A stretch of DNA of 64,000 nt from Oreochromis niloticus (Eukaryota; Chordata; Actinopteri; Cichliformes; Cichlidae). Each line of letters opens with the position of its first letter. Positions within the stretch are counted from its first letter, which is position 1. Positions 11,404 to 22,523 of the stretch are shown here, piece by piece. The notes beneath the pieces are model-generated. The model saw nothing but the letters and a program-made list of their open reading frames with translations, searched no databases and was not told where the DNA came from. Both the position numbers and the translations under genes were made by a program. The DNA lies in contig NC_031985.2 in the NCBI RefSeq assembly GCF_001858045.2, positions 37,707,021 to 37,771,020 on the forward strand, in the 5' to 3' direction.

Positions 11404-13490
11404 TTTCCTGCCTGCACACAGTGCTTCTTGACATACGCTGGGGCTTCTCACAGCATAGGAGGACCAGGAGAGGAAGATGCCAACTCCACGGAGCATCAAG
11501 TGGACTATAACAACATTGAGGCTTGCCATTGAGGCTTCCCACCCTCTACCCCGAAAAAATGACAGCGAGAAACCATCCATCATTGTGAGATTGGTTAACA
11601 GAAAACACAAATCGCACTGATAAAACAAGGAAAGAATCTGAAAGGATCCGATGTCTTCATGAATGAAGACATGATGAAAAAACTAAATGCGGATATCGAC
11701 AGGAAAGCACGCTACTTGAAGAAAGAGGGAAAAATTCAAAATACATGGACCACAAACTGTAAAGTATTCATTAAACTCAATGGAACACAGGAACAAGCCA
11801 AAGTCATCTGATGACCAACACTTTGGCTTGGTCCTGGAGCTGGACAAATACTGATGTTCATCTTACACTGGAGGTACGAATACATATGTGACATGACACA
11901 CAATGCATGGCACAATCTGAAAGAACTTCATCTGCATCCGGCAACAATATCACTATAATTCATTGGATTTCTGTTTATGATAATCTGGAACTGAGAACAT
12001 TTCAATACACAGACCATAATGTTCTAGACTTGGAATAGCCGTGTATGTGGATAAAAATTTAAATTATAAGGTGGTAGAAAGTATGACAACTGCAATTGAT
12101 AATTTATAAGAATGTATAACAATTGAAATGTTTAAGGAAAAAGAGAAAAGTACAATAATTAGCTGTATATAGAGAACACCTGTCTCTAGTATCCAAGTTT
12201 AATGACTTCATAGAAGAAGTATTCTCTAAAACAAATTTAAAAAGTTATGTTTCTCTGTGATGGTTTTAACATTGACCTGTTGAATCCAAAAAAGCATAAA
12301 ATGACCGAAGACTTTCTAAACACTATGTAAAGTTTACATCCTAAAATAACCAGGCCAAGCAGAATTACAGCTCACTGCTCCACCTTAATTGGCAATATTT
12401 TCACTAACAATATGGAAAAACACATTGTGAGTGGATTATTAATTAATTACATCAGTGATCACTTACCAGTTTTTGCAGTTTATGACACTAATTACAAGAT
12501 AAATCATGGAAAGGAACAACTGAGATAAAGACATGTATGGACAGAGGAAACAACGAATGCACTTAAGAATCACTGCCATCTGTAGACTGTAGTGAAAAGC
12601 CTGATTGATAGGAACCCTAACAGCAGTGGAGGAAAAAGAAATAATTGATATTGTAAACATTTAAATGCAAAACATCCACTGATTGTAATAATAATGAAAT
12701 GAAAATTGTCAAGAAGGTCATAGAAGGAATCGTAGAACTTATCATTTCAGACTGGAAAAGTTCCAAACAAAATGAAAATAGCTAAAGTTGTGCCGCTGTA
12801 TAAAACTGGGGATAGACACCACTTCACAAATTACATGCCTGTTTCTTTACAACCACAATTCTCCAAAATCCTACAAAACATGTTTAATAAACTATTAGAC
12901 AAATTCTTAGATAAATATAAATTACTCTCTGACAGTTAATATGGATTCAGATCGAAAATGACATCATTGTCATTAATCAAATAAATTGAGGAGATTACAA
13001 ATGCTATAGATCAGAAACAGCATGCAACCGGACTATATTTGGATCTCAAGAAAGCATTTGACACAATCAATCGTGAAATATTAATTAATAAACTGGAACG
13101 GTACGGGATAAAGGGGGGTTATACAGCACTGGGTGAAAAATTAGTGACAGGAAACAATTTGTGAAGCTAGGTGAATATTTCTCATCATGCTTGGACATTG
13201 CTTGTGGTGTTCCATGAGGCTCTGTACTGGGTCCAAAATTATTTATTATTTATATTAATGATATTTGTAAGGTATCTGATATATTAAAAGTAGTATTATT
13301 TGCAAACAACACAATTTTTTTTTTGTTTTCTGGGCAGAATCTAAAGGAGCTGGTGGATAAAATTACTTCAGAAATGTGCAAAATTTAAAAATGGTTTGAC
13401 AGGAACAAACTATCGCTAAATCTAAGTAAAACTAAAATAGTCTTATTTGGGAATTCCCAAAGAAACACACAAGCCCAGATTCATATACAC
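11404..13490 (+). pseudogene. Jockey/CR1-superfamily LINE, degenerate ORF1 end plus ORF2
   Basis: Order along the plus strand: the end of an ORF1-like RNA-binding protein (VNRKHK, GSDVFMNEDMMKKLNAD, TTNCKVFIKLNGT, 11590-11810); the endonuclease C-terminus (FNIDLLNPKKHKMTEDFLNT, ITRPSRITAHCSTLIGNIFT, ISDHLPVFAVYD, 12260-12495); and the reverse transcriptase (KIAKVVPLYKTGD, LDLKKAFDTINREIL, GSVLGPKLFIIYINDI, 12770-13260). The YADD box is degraded (FANNT where FADDT is expected), and there are many stops. Parts of ORF2 are deleted. The copy is inactive. Clade is judged from motif wording only. Confidence 0.75.
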
Positions 13491-13499
13491 GTTGTGGAA

Positions 13500-14170
13500 A
13501 TTGAATCTGCCCTTGTACAAAGCGATTTGAGCACTCTACCCTCTACATTGATGGGGAGGAGGTAGAAAGGGTAGAAAGTTTTAAGCTTCTTGGAATCCAC
13601 ATCTTGGCCGACCGTACTTGGTCCACAAACATTTCCCACCAGGTAAGGAAAGCACAACAAAGGCTGTACTTCCTCAGGAAGCTGTGTCAGGCACAATTAC
13701 CCCAGAGACTGCTCGCAAACTTCTACCGCTCCACCATCTAGAGCAGGGGTCCCCAATCTCAGTCCACGAGAGCCGGTGTCCCTGCAGGTTTTAGATGTGT
13801 CCTTGATCCATCACAGCTGATTTAAATGGATAAATTACCTCCTCAACATATCTTGAAGTTCTCCAGAGGCCTGGTAATGAGCTAATCATGTGATTCAGGT
13901 GTGTTGGCCCAGGGTGAGATCTAAAACCTGCAGGGACACCGGCCCTCGTGGACTGAGACTGGGGACCCCTGATCTAGAGCCTTCTGATCTACTGCTGCAC
14001 ACTCTGGTTAAACTGCTGTACTCTGGAGGACAAGAGGAAACTGCAGCGGGTGGTGAGGGCAGCAGAGCGGGCAACTGGCACTTCACTAACCCCCCTCATA
14101 GACATTTATACTGGCAGACTTCAGCAGAAAGCCAGCATCATCATCAAAGACCCCTCACACCCTGGACACT
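13500..14170 (+). pseudogene. L2/Rex-type LINE C-terminal fragment, split by a MITE
   Basis: Before the MITE: YIDGEEVERVESFKLLGIH, WSTNISHQVRKAQQRLYF and FYRSTI. After it, in a continuing sense, RRVVRAAERATGTSLTP and LQQKASIIIKDPSHP. These follow the RT palm in L2-like proteins. The reading resumes directly after the MITE's target duplication, so the MITE entered an existing LINE copy. Confidence 0.7.
13744..13971. mobile_element. hAT-type MITE, 228 bp
   Basis: The ends CAGGGGTCCCCAATCTCAGT and ACTGAGACTGGGGACCCCTG are inverted repeats. The 8-bp duplication ATCTAGAG flanks it exactly (13736-13743 and 13972-13979), the hAT signature. No coding capacity. Confidence 0.9.
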
Positions 14171-14224
14171 CACTTATATTTATATATATATATATCGAAG
14201 AATCCATAGGTCCCTCATCCTATT

Positions 14225-14635
14225 ATGCCCCCAAGGGTGGTAGGGAATGACCGAGCTAAGATCCTGTGGGACTTCCAGATACAGACGGACAAAATGGTGG
14301 TGGCTAACCAACTGGACATAGTGGTGGTAGACAAACAGGAGAAGACGGCCGTAGTGATCGATGTAGCGGTTCCGAATGACAGCAATATCAGGAAGAAGGA
14401 ACACGAGAAGCTGGAGAAATACCAAGGGCTCAGAGAAGAGCTCGAGAGGATGTGGAGGGTGAAGGTAACGGTGGTCCCCGTGGTAATCGGAGCACTAGGT
14501 GCGGTGACTCCCAAGCTAGGCGAGTGGCTCCAGCAGATCCCGGGAACAACATCGGAGATCTCTGTCAGGAAGAGCGCAGTCCTGGGAACAGCTAAGATAC
14601 TGCGCAGGACCCTCAAGCTCCCAGGCCTCTGGTAG
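14225..14635 (+). CDS. C-terminal restriction-like endonuclease part of an R2/R4-type LINE
   Basis: An open 136-aa frame (MPPRVVGNDRAKILWDF...LKLPGLW) carries the PD-(D/E)xK-like stretch QLDIVVVDKQEKTAVVIDVAVP and a KKEHEKLEKYQGL helix. In site-selective LINEs such as R2/R4 this domain nicks the target DNA. It is the extreme C-terminus only; the rest of the ORF is absent upstream, giving a 5'-truncated copy whose remnant happens to be open. A short 3' UTR (GGACCCGAGCTTGAAGG...) runs to about 14690. A related upstream portion of such a protein lies at 43676-44372. The clade assignment is from recall. Confidence 0.7.
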   Translation: MPPRVVGNDRAKILWDFQIQTDKMVVANQLDIVVVDKQEKTAVVIDVAVPNDSNIRKKEHEKLEKYQGLREELERMWRVKVTVVPVVIGALGAVTPKLGEWLQQIPGTTSEISVRKSAVLGTAKILRRTLKLPGLW

Positions 14636-14694
14636 AGGACCCGAGCTTGAAGGATAAACCGCCCGTAGGGGCGTGCTGGGTGTTTTTTTGTTTT

Positions 14695-14820
14695 TTTTTA
14701 TAGATATATATAGATATATACATATACATATATACATACATACATATACATATATACATACATTCATACACACACATATATATATATATATTTTTTTTTT
14801 TTTTTGAATACAGATATATA
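14695..14820. repeat. TA-rich microsatellite (ATAT/ACATAT/ATACATAC)
   Basis: Alternating purine-pyrimidine repeat between the LINE end and the Tc1 element. It supplied the TA target of the Tc1 insertion. The ORFs of 83 and 162 aa across it are artefacts. Confidence 0.8.
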
Positions 14821-15037
14821 CAGTGGCTTGCAAAAGTATTCGGTCCCCTTGAACTTTTCCACATTTTGTCACATTACAGCCACAAACATGAATCAATGTT
14901 ATTGGAATTCCAGGTGAAAGACCAATACAAAGTGGTGCACACGTGAGAAGTGGAACGAAAATCATACATGATTCCAAACATTTTTTACAAATAAATAACT
15001 GCAAAGTGGGGTGTGCGTAATTATTCAGCCCCCTGAG

Positions 15038-16024
15038 TCAATACTTTGTAGAACCACCTTTTGCTGCAGTTCCAGCTGCCAGTCTTTTAGGGTATGTCTC
15101 TACCAGCTTTGCACATCTACAGACTGAAATTCTTGCCCATTCTTCTTTGCAAAACAGCTCCAGCTCAGTCAGATTAGATGGACAGCGTTTGTGAACAGCA
15201 GTTTTCAGATCTTGCCACAGATTCTCGATTGGATTAAGATCTGGACTTTGACTGGGCCATTCTAACACATGGATATGTTTTGTTTTAAACCGTTCCATTG
15301 TTGCCCTGGCTTTATGTTTAGGGTCGTTGTCCTGCTGGAAGGTGAACCTCCGTCCCAGTCTCAAGTCTTTTGCAGACTCCAAGAGGTTTTCTTCCAAGAT
15401 TGCCCTGTATTTGGCTCCATCCATCTTCCCATCAACTCTGACCAGCTTCCCTGTCCCTGCTGAAGAGAAGCACCCCCAGAGCATGATGCTGCCACCACCA
15501 TATTTGACAGTGGGGATGGTGTGTTCAGAGTGATGTGCAGTGTTAGTTTCCCGCCACACATAGTGTTTTGCATTTTGGCCAAAAAGTTCCATTTTGGTCT
15601 CATCTGACCAGAGCACCTTCTTCCACATGTTTGCTGTGTCCCCCACATGGCTTGTGGCAAACTGCAAACGGGACTTCTTATGGTTTTCTGTTAACAATGG
15701 CTTTCTTCTTGCCACTCTTCCATAAAGGCCAACTTTGTGCAGTGCACGACTAATAGTTGTCCTATGGACAGATTCCCCCACCTGAGCTGTAGATCTCTGC
15801 AGCTTGTCCAGAGTCACCATGGGCCTCTTGGCTGCATTTCTGATCAGCGCTCTCCTTGTTCGGCCTGTGAGTTTAGGTGGACGGCCTTGTCTTGGTAGGT
15901 TTACAGTTGTGCCATACTCCTTCCATTTCTGAATGATGGCTTGAACAGTGTTCCGTGGGATGTTCAAGGCTTGGGAAATCTTTTTGTAGCCTAAGCCTGC
16001 TTTAAATTTCTCAATAACTTTATC
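15038..16024 (-). pseudogene. Tc1-like transposase, main 3' part (DD34E)
   Basis: The DDE transposase catalyses cut-and-paste movement at TA. In order: the second part of the N-terminal HTH (DKVIEKFKAGLGYKKISQ), an HTH/GRPR-like linker (RQGRPPKLTGRTRRAL), a cyclin-like second HTH, and then the catalytic motifs LWSDETKMELFG, FQQDNDPKHKA and SPDLNPIENLW, with 34 residues between the second D and the E. No internal stop or frameshift is seen to the stop at 15038. The first codons lie on the far side of the hAT cluster (19700-19740). Apart from that insertion the gene, about 340 codons, looks intact. The open frame extends to 16123 only because the MITE sequence is open there; the added N-terminal residues are not transposase. 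Confidence 0.92.
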
Positions 16025-19000
16025 TAGTGATGGCCCGCGTGAAGCTGACGCTCCGGAGCGTGTGTCGAAAAAAACAACACACTGGTTCAGAAGCACTGTG
16101 TCGAGGCTTGCTTCGTTTGGCAAAAGTCACGTGACCAGTGACGTCCGAAGCTTCATTACGCACGTAACTGCTTCGGTACCTGATTCAAATGGATATAAGG
16201 AAGTGAATCATTCATGGGATTTGTGGAGTGTGTTGATGGTGACAGATAGCAAAGTACCTGGAGGCAGGACCTCACAGCAGAGGCATGCGCCATAATGTGT
16301 TGTATGTTATTATATGTATTTTGCATCTACTTTATTTACCAACATCAAGAAGTGACAGGCAAAGAAATACCACACCATGGTGCATGTTTACATAAGAACG
16401 GTTTATTGATCAAATCTATCCATTAGACTAATGATGGCCCGGTTGAAGCTGGCGCTCCGGTGCGTACCCAAAAAACAACACGCTGCAGAAGCACTGTGTC
16501 GTTTGGCCAGAGTCACGTGATCAGTGATGTCCGAAGCTTCATTTAGAACACAAGTGATTCAGTGGTTTATAAGGAAGTGAATCATTCACGGGATTTTGAG
16601 TTGATTTTGCTCAATTTATTTTATCTGCAGAAGTGAAAAACTTGAAATGTGCAAAATCATCTTTTCATAATGTAAATATCATTACAGCATATGACTTTAG
16701 AAATACTTCCATGTTAATTAAAGCTAATAAAGACTAAAAAAATGTATTTGACACTATACGTAAATTACATTGCTACACATTTTAGAAAATCATTTTGTTT
16801 ATTGTTTTTAGGTGATAGTCTGCAGGACCCATAAGACCGCATACCTGCATATCTACCAACTTGCAGTGTAGTTTCTGCACTCCACAGCCTCTTCTGTTCC
16901 ATGCGAGAGGATTTTCTCTAGGGCAGGAGAAAAAAGAAACAGACTCGGCCAGCGCACAGTAAAACTAATCCTCCTTTTAAATGAAAATAACAAAAGGGCT
17001 ACCTTACATAGATCATGTTTTTACTTTGCAAGTTCATGGTTAGGGGTGGGTTTTGATCATCGCTTTTCTGATTACAATCCATTCTAAATTGAATAAAGTG
17101 ATATTGATTCATTAAAATCCTGAGTCGATTTGTAAATTAAATGTTATTTTGCCTGAAACGCCAGCATCTCAGGTTAAACCTCACAAAATTTCGTCAAACA
17201 CCAAACAGCTAAAACATACAAACGTAAACACAGAGCGCGGACCCGACGCGTCAGGTAATATTTCTGACTGTCTGAGGCAAAACTTTCCAAATTCCAATCA
17301 AATTGAATCGGATCCTGTATCGAATCAAAATGATTCTACAAATCAGTGACGATACCCAGCCGTACTCAGCCCCCTAAGCATTTTCCCTTTCCAGTACACA
17401 ATCAATCCTATCCCTAGGTCAAAAATATGTATAGGACAATTGGCATAATCTAATAGTTTGTATAAACATACCTGTCCAGCTGTCCAGTGATTAAATGCAC
17501 AAGTAGATGGAGGCAGGACTTCACAGCAGGAGCATACTCCATAGTGTGCTGTACATTATCATATGTATATTATATATATTGCTCACATATTGTATTTACC
17601 AACATCAAGGAGTCATAAGCAAAGAAAGGCCACACCATGGTGCATGTTTCATAAGGAAAGTTTATTGATCAAAATGTATTAAGCAAATGAGCATTACAAT
17701 TTTTTCAGCCCCCCAATCGAGGAAAAAAAATTACATGTTCAAAGCAACGCAACGGTGGCCCAATATCAGAGAGAACTCCACTCTGCAGTGAGCAGTGATA
17801 GTTAAGCAGTCCGTTTAATTTTGCAGATTCAAGCTGCTCTTCATAATTTTCGCCACCAGACGTCACCGGAGAGGACTGTGTTGAAAAGCTTCGAGTAATG
17901 AACCGTTTTTCAGTACAAGCTTCAGTGCTTCAGAAAGCTTCATTTGGCCATCACTAGTGATGGCCAAATGAAGCTGACGCTCCGGGGCGTGTGTCGAAAA
18001 AAACAACACACTGGTTCAGAAGCACTGTGTCGAGGCTTGCTTTGTTTGGCAAAAGTCACGTGACCAGTGACGTCCGAAGCTTCATTACGCACGTAACTGC
18101 TTCGGTACCTAATTCAAATGGATATAAGGAAGTGAATCATTCACGGGATTTTGAGTTGATTTTGCTCAATTTATTTTATCTGCAGAAGTGAAAAACTTGA
18201 AATGTCCAAAATCATCTTTTCATAATGTAAATATCATTACAGCATATGACTTTAGAAATACTTCCATGTTAATTAAAGCTAATAAAGACTAAAAAAAATG
18301 TATTTGACACTATACGTAAATTACATTGCTACACATTTTAGAAAATCATTTTGTTTATTGTTTTTAGGTGATAGTCTGCAGGACCCATAAGTTGGCATAT
18401 CTACCAACTTGCAGTGTAGTTCCTGCACTCCATAGCCGCTTCTGTTCCATGCGAGAGGATTTTCTCTTGGGCAGGAGAAATTATTTCTAAGAAAAGAAAC
18501 AGACTCGGCCAGCGCACAGTAAAACTAATCCTCTTTTTAAATGAAAATAACAAAAAGGCTACCTTACATAGATCATGTTTTTACTTTGCAAGTTCATGGT
18601 TAGGGGTGGGTTTTGATCATCGCTTTTCTGATTACAATCCATTCTAAATTGAATAAAGTGATATTGATTCATTAAAATCCTGAGTCGATTTGTAAATTAA
18701 ATGTTATTTTGCGTGAAATGCCAGCATCTCAGGTTAAACCTCACAAAATGTCGTCAAACACCAAACAGCTAAAACATACAAACGTAAACACAGAGCGCGG
18801 ACCCGACGCGTCAGAATCAAATTTTGATGTGTCGGCGGATCCGCGCTGTGTTTATCTTTTTTTTCGCTGGCTTCTGAAGCTGCAGGTTTCATAACTCTCC
18901 GTTTACATCTCTAATTAAGTCGCACAAGTGTCAGCTTTCTTTTAATAGATACAAAAATATGGATATATACTGATAAATGATCAGAATCGTAATATGTCTG

Positions 19001-19699
19001 AGGCAAAACCTTCCAGATTCCAATCAAATTGAATCGGATCCTGTATCGAATCAAAATGATTCTACAAATCAGTGACGATACCCAGCCGTACTCAGCCCCC
19101 TAAGCATTTTCCCTTTCCAGTTCACAATCAATCCTACCCCTAGGTCAAAAATATGGATAGGACAATTGGCATAATCTAATAGTTTGTATGAACATACCTG
19201 TCCAGCTGTCCAGTGATTAAATGCACAAGTAGATGGAGGCAGGACTTCACAGCAGGAGCATACTCCATAGTGTGCTGTACATTATCATATGTATATTATA
19301 TATATTGCTCACTTATTGTATTTACCAACATCAAGGAGTCATAAGCAAAGAAAGGCCACACCATGGTGCATGTTTCATAAGGAAAGTTTATTGATCAAAA
19401 TGTATTAAGCAAATGAGCATTACAAATTTTTCAGCCCCCCAATCGAGGAAAAAAATAACAATTACATGTTCAAAGCAACGCAACGGTGGCCCAATATCAG
19501 AGAGAACTCCACTCTGTGGAGTGAGCAGTGATAATTAAGCAGTCCGTTTAATTTTGCAGATTCAAGCTGCTCTTCATAATTTTCGCCACCAGATGTCACC
19601 GGAGAGGACTGTGTTGAAAAGCTTCGAGTAATGAACCGCTTTTCAATACAAGCTTCAGTACTTCAGAAAGTTTCATTTGGCCATCACTAGCCATCACTA
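16025..19699. mobile_element. Cluster of hAT-like MITEs (three copies) inside the Tc1 element
   Basis: The 8-bp duplication ACTTTATC (16017-16024 and 19700-19707) flanks the whole block, whose ends are TAGTGATGGCC and GGCCATCACTA-type. Inside are copy A (16025 to about 16427, internally deleted), copy B (about 16428-17956) and copy C (17955-19689), all in the same orientation. Copies B and C are about 1.5 and 1.7 kb and share GTTAGGGGTGGGTTTTGATC, ACACAGAGCGCGGACCCGAC and AGCTTCAGTACTTCAGAAAG-type blocks. A fourth copy lies at 25183-27237. No transposase is encoded. Confidence 0.85.
17955..19689 (+). mobile_element. hAT-like MITE copy C
   Basis: This is the best-preserved full-length copy, from TAGTGATGGCC to GGCCATCACTA. 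It joins copy B through the palindrome GGCCATCACTAGTGATGGCC. It carries a 66-aa open frame (MREMPASQVKPHKMSS...) that recurs in the copy at 25183-27237 but has no known domain. Confidence 0.8.
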
Positions 19700-19740
19700 A
19701 CTTTATCCCTGACCTGTCTGCTGTGTTCTTTGGACTTCAT
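19700..19740 (-). pseudogene. Tc1-like transposase, N-terminal coding piece
   Basis: The ATG at 19738-19740 opens MKSKEHSRQVRDK, the usual first residues of fish Tc1 transposases, and runs into the duplicated ACTTTATC at 19700-19707. The continuation is at 16024 downward. Confidence 0.85.
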
Positions 19741-20130
19741 GGTGTTGTTGCTCCCAGTATTCTCTTAGACAACCTCTGAGGCCGTCACAGAGCAGCTGTA
19801 TTTGTACTGACATTAGATTACACACAGGTGCGCTCTATTTAGTCATTAGCACTCATCAGGCAATGTCTATGGGCAACTGACTGCACTCAGACCAAAGGGG
19901 GCTGAGTAATTACGGACACCCCACCTTGCAGTTATTTATTTGTAAAAAATGTTTGGAATCATGTATGATTTTCGTTCCACTTCTCACGTGTACACCACTT
20001 TGTGTTGGTCTTTCACGTCGAATTCCAATAAAATTGATTCATGTTTGTGGCTGTAATGTGACAAAATGTGGAAAAGTTCAAGGGGGCCGAATACTTTTGC
20101 AAGCCACTGTACATATATAAACCACTACAG

Positions 20131-20320
20131 GTTGTAACACCATGTGCATCTGCCTCAGTGCTGGTGACATTGTGGCCCCAGAGGATGAGCCTAAGGAAGA
20201 TGGGGAAGAGGATGAGGAGGGGGAGGCTGTTTTGGAGGCAGTCACTGGTGCTCTTTGGTGGGACCAACAGTTTACTGAGGTGTCTGCCCTAAAGGAGGTA
20301 CCACCAGACTACTGTTAACA
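20131..20320 (+). pseudogene. Possible PIF/Harbinger transposase C-terminal remnant
   Basis: One plus frame reads ICLSAGDIVAPEDEPKEDGE followed by an acidic stretch and ends PPDYC at a stop near 20317. The CLSAGDI phrase resembles the segment after LHN in Harbinger-type nucleases. There are no catalytic residues here. The assignment is tentative and could be chance similarity. Confidence 0.35.
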
Positions 20321-20321
20321 G

Positions 20322-20957
20322 GCAAGTAAAAATCTATCTAGGTTTTTTTTTAAATAGCACTTTGTCAAACTGTTGTCTGCTAAAGCATTACAAGTATTAT
20401 ACAAGTATTATACTGACAGAGACTTCCTGTTTCTGTAACCTATTAAAGTAAAAAATCTTTTTAAAGAAACAGTCCAGGAACAGGTCACTCAGGTTAATCC
20501 TGTGTGAAAAACTGTAAATAGCTGTACATATGTTTTTCCTTCTTTAAATATTGTTGATGTTTTAGAAATATTATTGTGTTATTGTTATTTACTTTCATGT
20601 TATTTAGTAAATATCCATTTAAAATTGTTGAAAGTTAGCTCTATGTTCATACATATTAAAAAAAAACTGTAAATAAAATGAATTCAGTCGCAATTACTGT
20701 TTGTAACACAAAATGTTTAAACTAACAACAAATATAACAACCTAACAAATATATTCAAATAAATACAGTTCTTAATTCATAACTCATTTGGGAACTAATC
20801 TTTCAAGAATCAAAAAAAGTCTGTCCATCCTTTCCCTACTCTCTCTGCTCTCCTCTCCTCAGCCTCTCTTTGCTGAGTACTGGATTCAATCCAAATAAGG
20901 AGAACTGTGGTGTTCCTCCAACTTTTGGCCAATCATCTTAATATTCTGTTTTACCAC
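20322..20957. other. Unassigned AT-rich sequence
   Basis: No recognised gene. It may be the 3' flank of the element carrying the Harbinger-like remnant. Confidence 0.3.
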
Positions 20958-21876
20958 CAGTGTTGGGTAGTAACGGAATACATGTACCGCCGTTACGTAT
21001 TTAAAATACAAAATATGAGTAACTGTATTCCATTACAGTTATTGTTTTAAAAGGTGGTATTCAGAATACAGTTACTTTGTTGAAATGAATGGATTACACG
21101 GCGGTATTTTTCTGTTTCATAAGGCTATGAACTCTATATTTTTGATGTCCACGCCGGTGGAAACCCAAACAAAACACGCATTAAGAGGCTCTCATGTCTG
21201 TGTCTCAATCTCGCAGCCCATGTCACCTATACTTGCGGCCGCATAATGACGTGAAGAAATATTTTAAAAAATTATTCACAAAAATCATTTGATATGAAGG
21301 CAATAGGCAGAGTGTTACAGGCATAGCCCTAAAGAATGTAGCTCATGGGCAGTGTAGTCCGTGCTTCAGGGAGAATGGACTGCCATACCCTTTATGTGTC
21401 TGTGAGCGAGAGTCGAAAGACTCGAAAAGTAAGAGATGTCACCGACCAGAAATGGGAACTGGAAGCATGTAAATATATAATATATATATACAAAGTTGAC
21501 CCAGACAACAAAGTAAAGCTAGTTTTCGGCTACGAGCCCGACACAGAACCCGACGTATTAGCCAGAGGTCCCTTTACGGTTCAAAAAGTGCAGCCTTACC
21601 TAATGTCCACCCTGCTGTTACTCATTTTATATTAAGATTTAAAAATCTAGTTGGTATTGGTATGGCGAGTAACCTTCAGTAAAAGTAATAAATCACACAG
21701 CAATAGTACATTCATGTAGTTGTAAAAAGCATGATAATATATTAAGTAATCCAAAGTATTCAGAATACGTTACTCTCATTGAGTAACGGAACGGAATACG
21801 TTACAGAATACAGTTTGGGGCATGTATTCTGTAATCTGTACTGGAATACATTTTAAAACTAACCTTCCCAACACTG
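20958..21876. mobile_element. hAT-type MITE, 919 bp
   Basis: The ends CAGTGTTGGG and CCCAACACTG are flanked by exact 8-bp duplications TTTACCAC (20950-20957 and 21877-21884). Subterminal GTAACGGAATAC/GTAACGGAACGG repeats lie at both ends. A 96-aa open frame (21345-21635) has no recognised motif. Confidence 0.92.
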
Positions 21877-21884
21877 TTTACCAC

Positions 21885-22351
21885 ACATAAAAAGTGGTGC
21901 TCTTTGTCCTTTGGCAAGCTGAGGGGAGAATTAAGATACAGTACCATTTTTAACTCGAAACTTGAATTGCTTGAATAAAAGAAAGAAAACTTATATTCTG
22001 AGTTTGGATTGTCTTGTCTTATAAACAGGAACCTGACAATATATAACATGGTATTTAAATCATAATGCACCGGTACAGAGAGCAGAGAGCAGGGAGCCTG
22101 GATAGGCAGTATTTCTGCTGTTGGTGTAGCTAGACTACTATGTTGATCAGTAATATGTAATGTGAAATTTGATATTGTTACCTTGCTGGGTTCACTGAGA
22201 CACATGTCCAACAACCTTGGTTTATAAAGGAAATTACAGAAATTTGAGCTAACAAAACAGAGACTGGATACCTGTGTCCACAAAAAGCTCCTGTGCCAAA
22301 CAGAAATTTTAATATGGTCTAATTAGTTCTATTTCATAAATGACTTCTTAC
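21885..22351. other. Downstream flank or intron of the SAMD3-like pseudogene
   Basis: A 160-aa minus-strand frame crosses this stretch and the MITE end but shows no family similarity. The expected next exon of the gene family is not recognisable here. Confidence 0.3.
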
Positions 22352-22421
22352 CAAGCATAATCAGCCTTGGAGTGATTGGCAGGTTGCTCTCTGCTTCAAG
22401 GGACATCCTGGTAGATGTTTC
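22352..22421 (-). CDS. Small 3' exon of SAMD3-like protein
   Basis: An acceptor TTTTCTGGCAG precedes GAAACATCT. The exon encodes ETSTRMSLEAESNLPITPRL ending IMLG and meets a GTAAGA donor at 22346-22351. Joined to the exon ending at 22524 the frame is kept. PVTPRLIMLG is the recalled family motif. Further exons are not found. Confidence 0.65.
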
Positions 22422-22523
22422 CTGCCAGAAAAAGGACCAAGACAATTTATGTAACAAAAAACAAAACAAAAACAGGACAGCAAGCAACAGTATTAAACAT
22501 AGAGCTGTATGTAAGAAGCTTAC

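Larger units (their letters stand above)
14821..20109 (-). mobile_element. Tc1-like transposon interrupted by hAT MITEs
   Basis: The termini are CAGTGGCTTGCAAAAGTATT at 14821 and the inverse AATACTTTTGCAAGCCACTG ending at 20109, each next to TA. The inverted repeats run about 215 bp (to about 15035 and from about 19895) and are well conserved. Removing the insertion at 16025-19699 and one 8-bp duplication leaves about 1.6 kb, the normal Tc1 size. Confidence 0.93.

Noticed and set aside
14516..15004. 162-aa minus-strand open frame
   Set aside because: It runs through a microsatellite and the Tc1 inverted repeat.
15038..16123. Transposase start at 16123
   Set aside because: The first 33 residues are encoded by the hAT MITE. 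The true N-terminus is at 19740.
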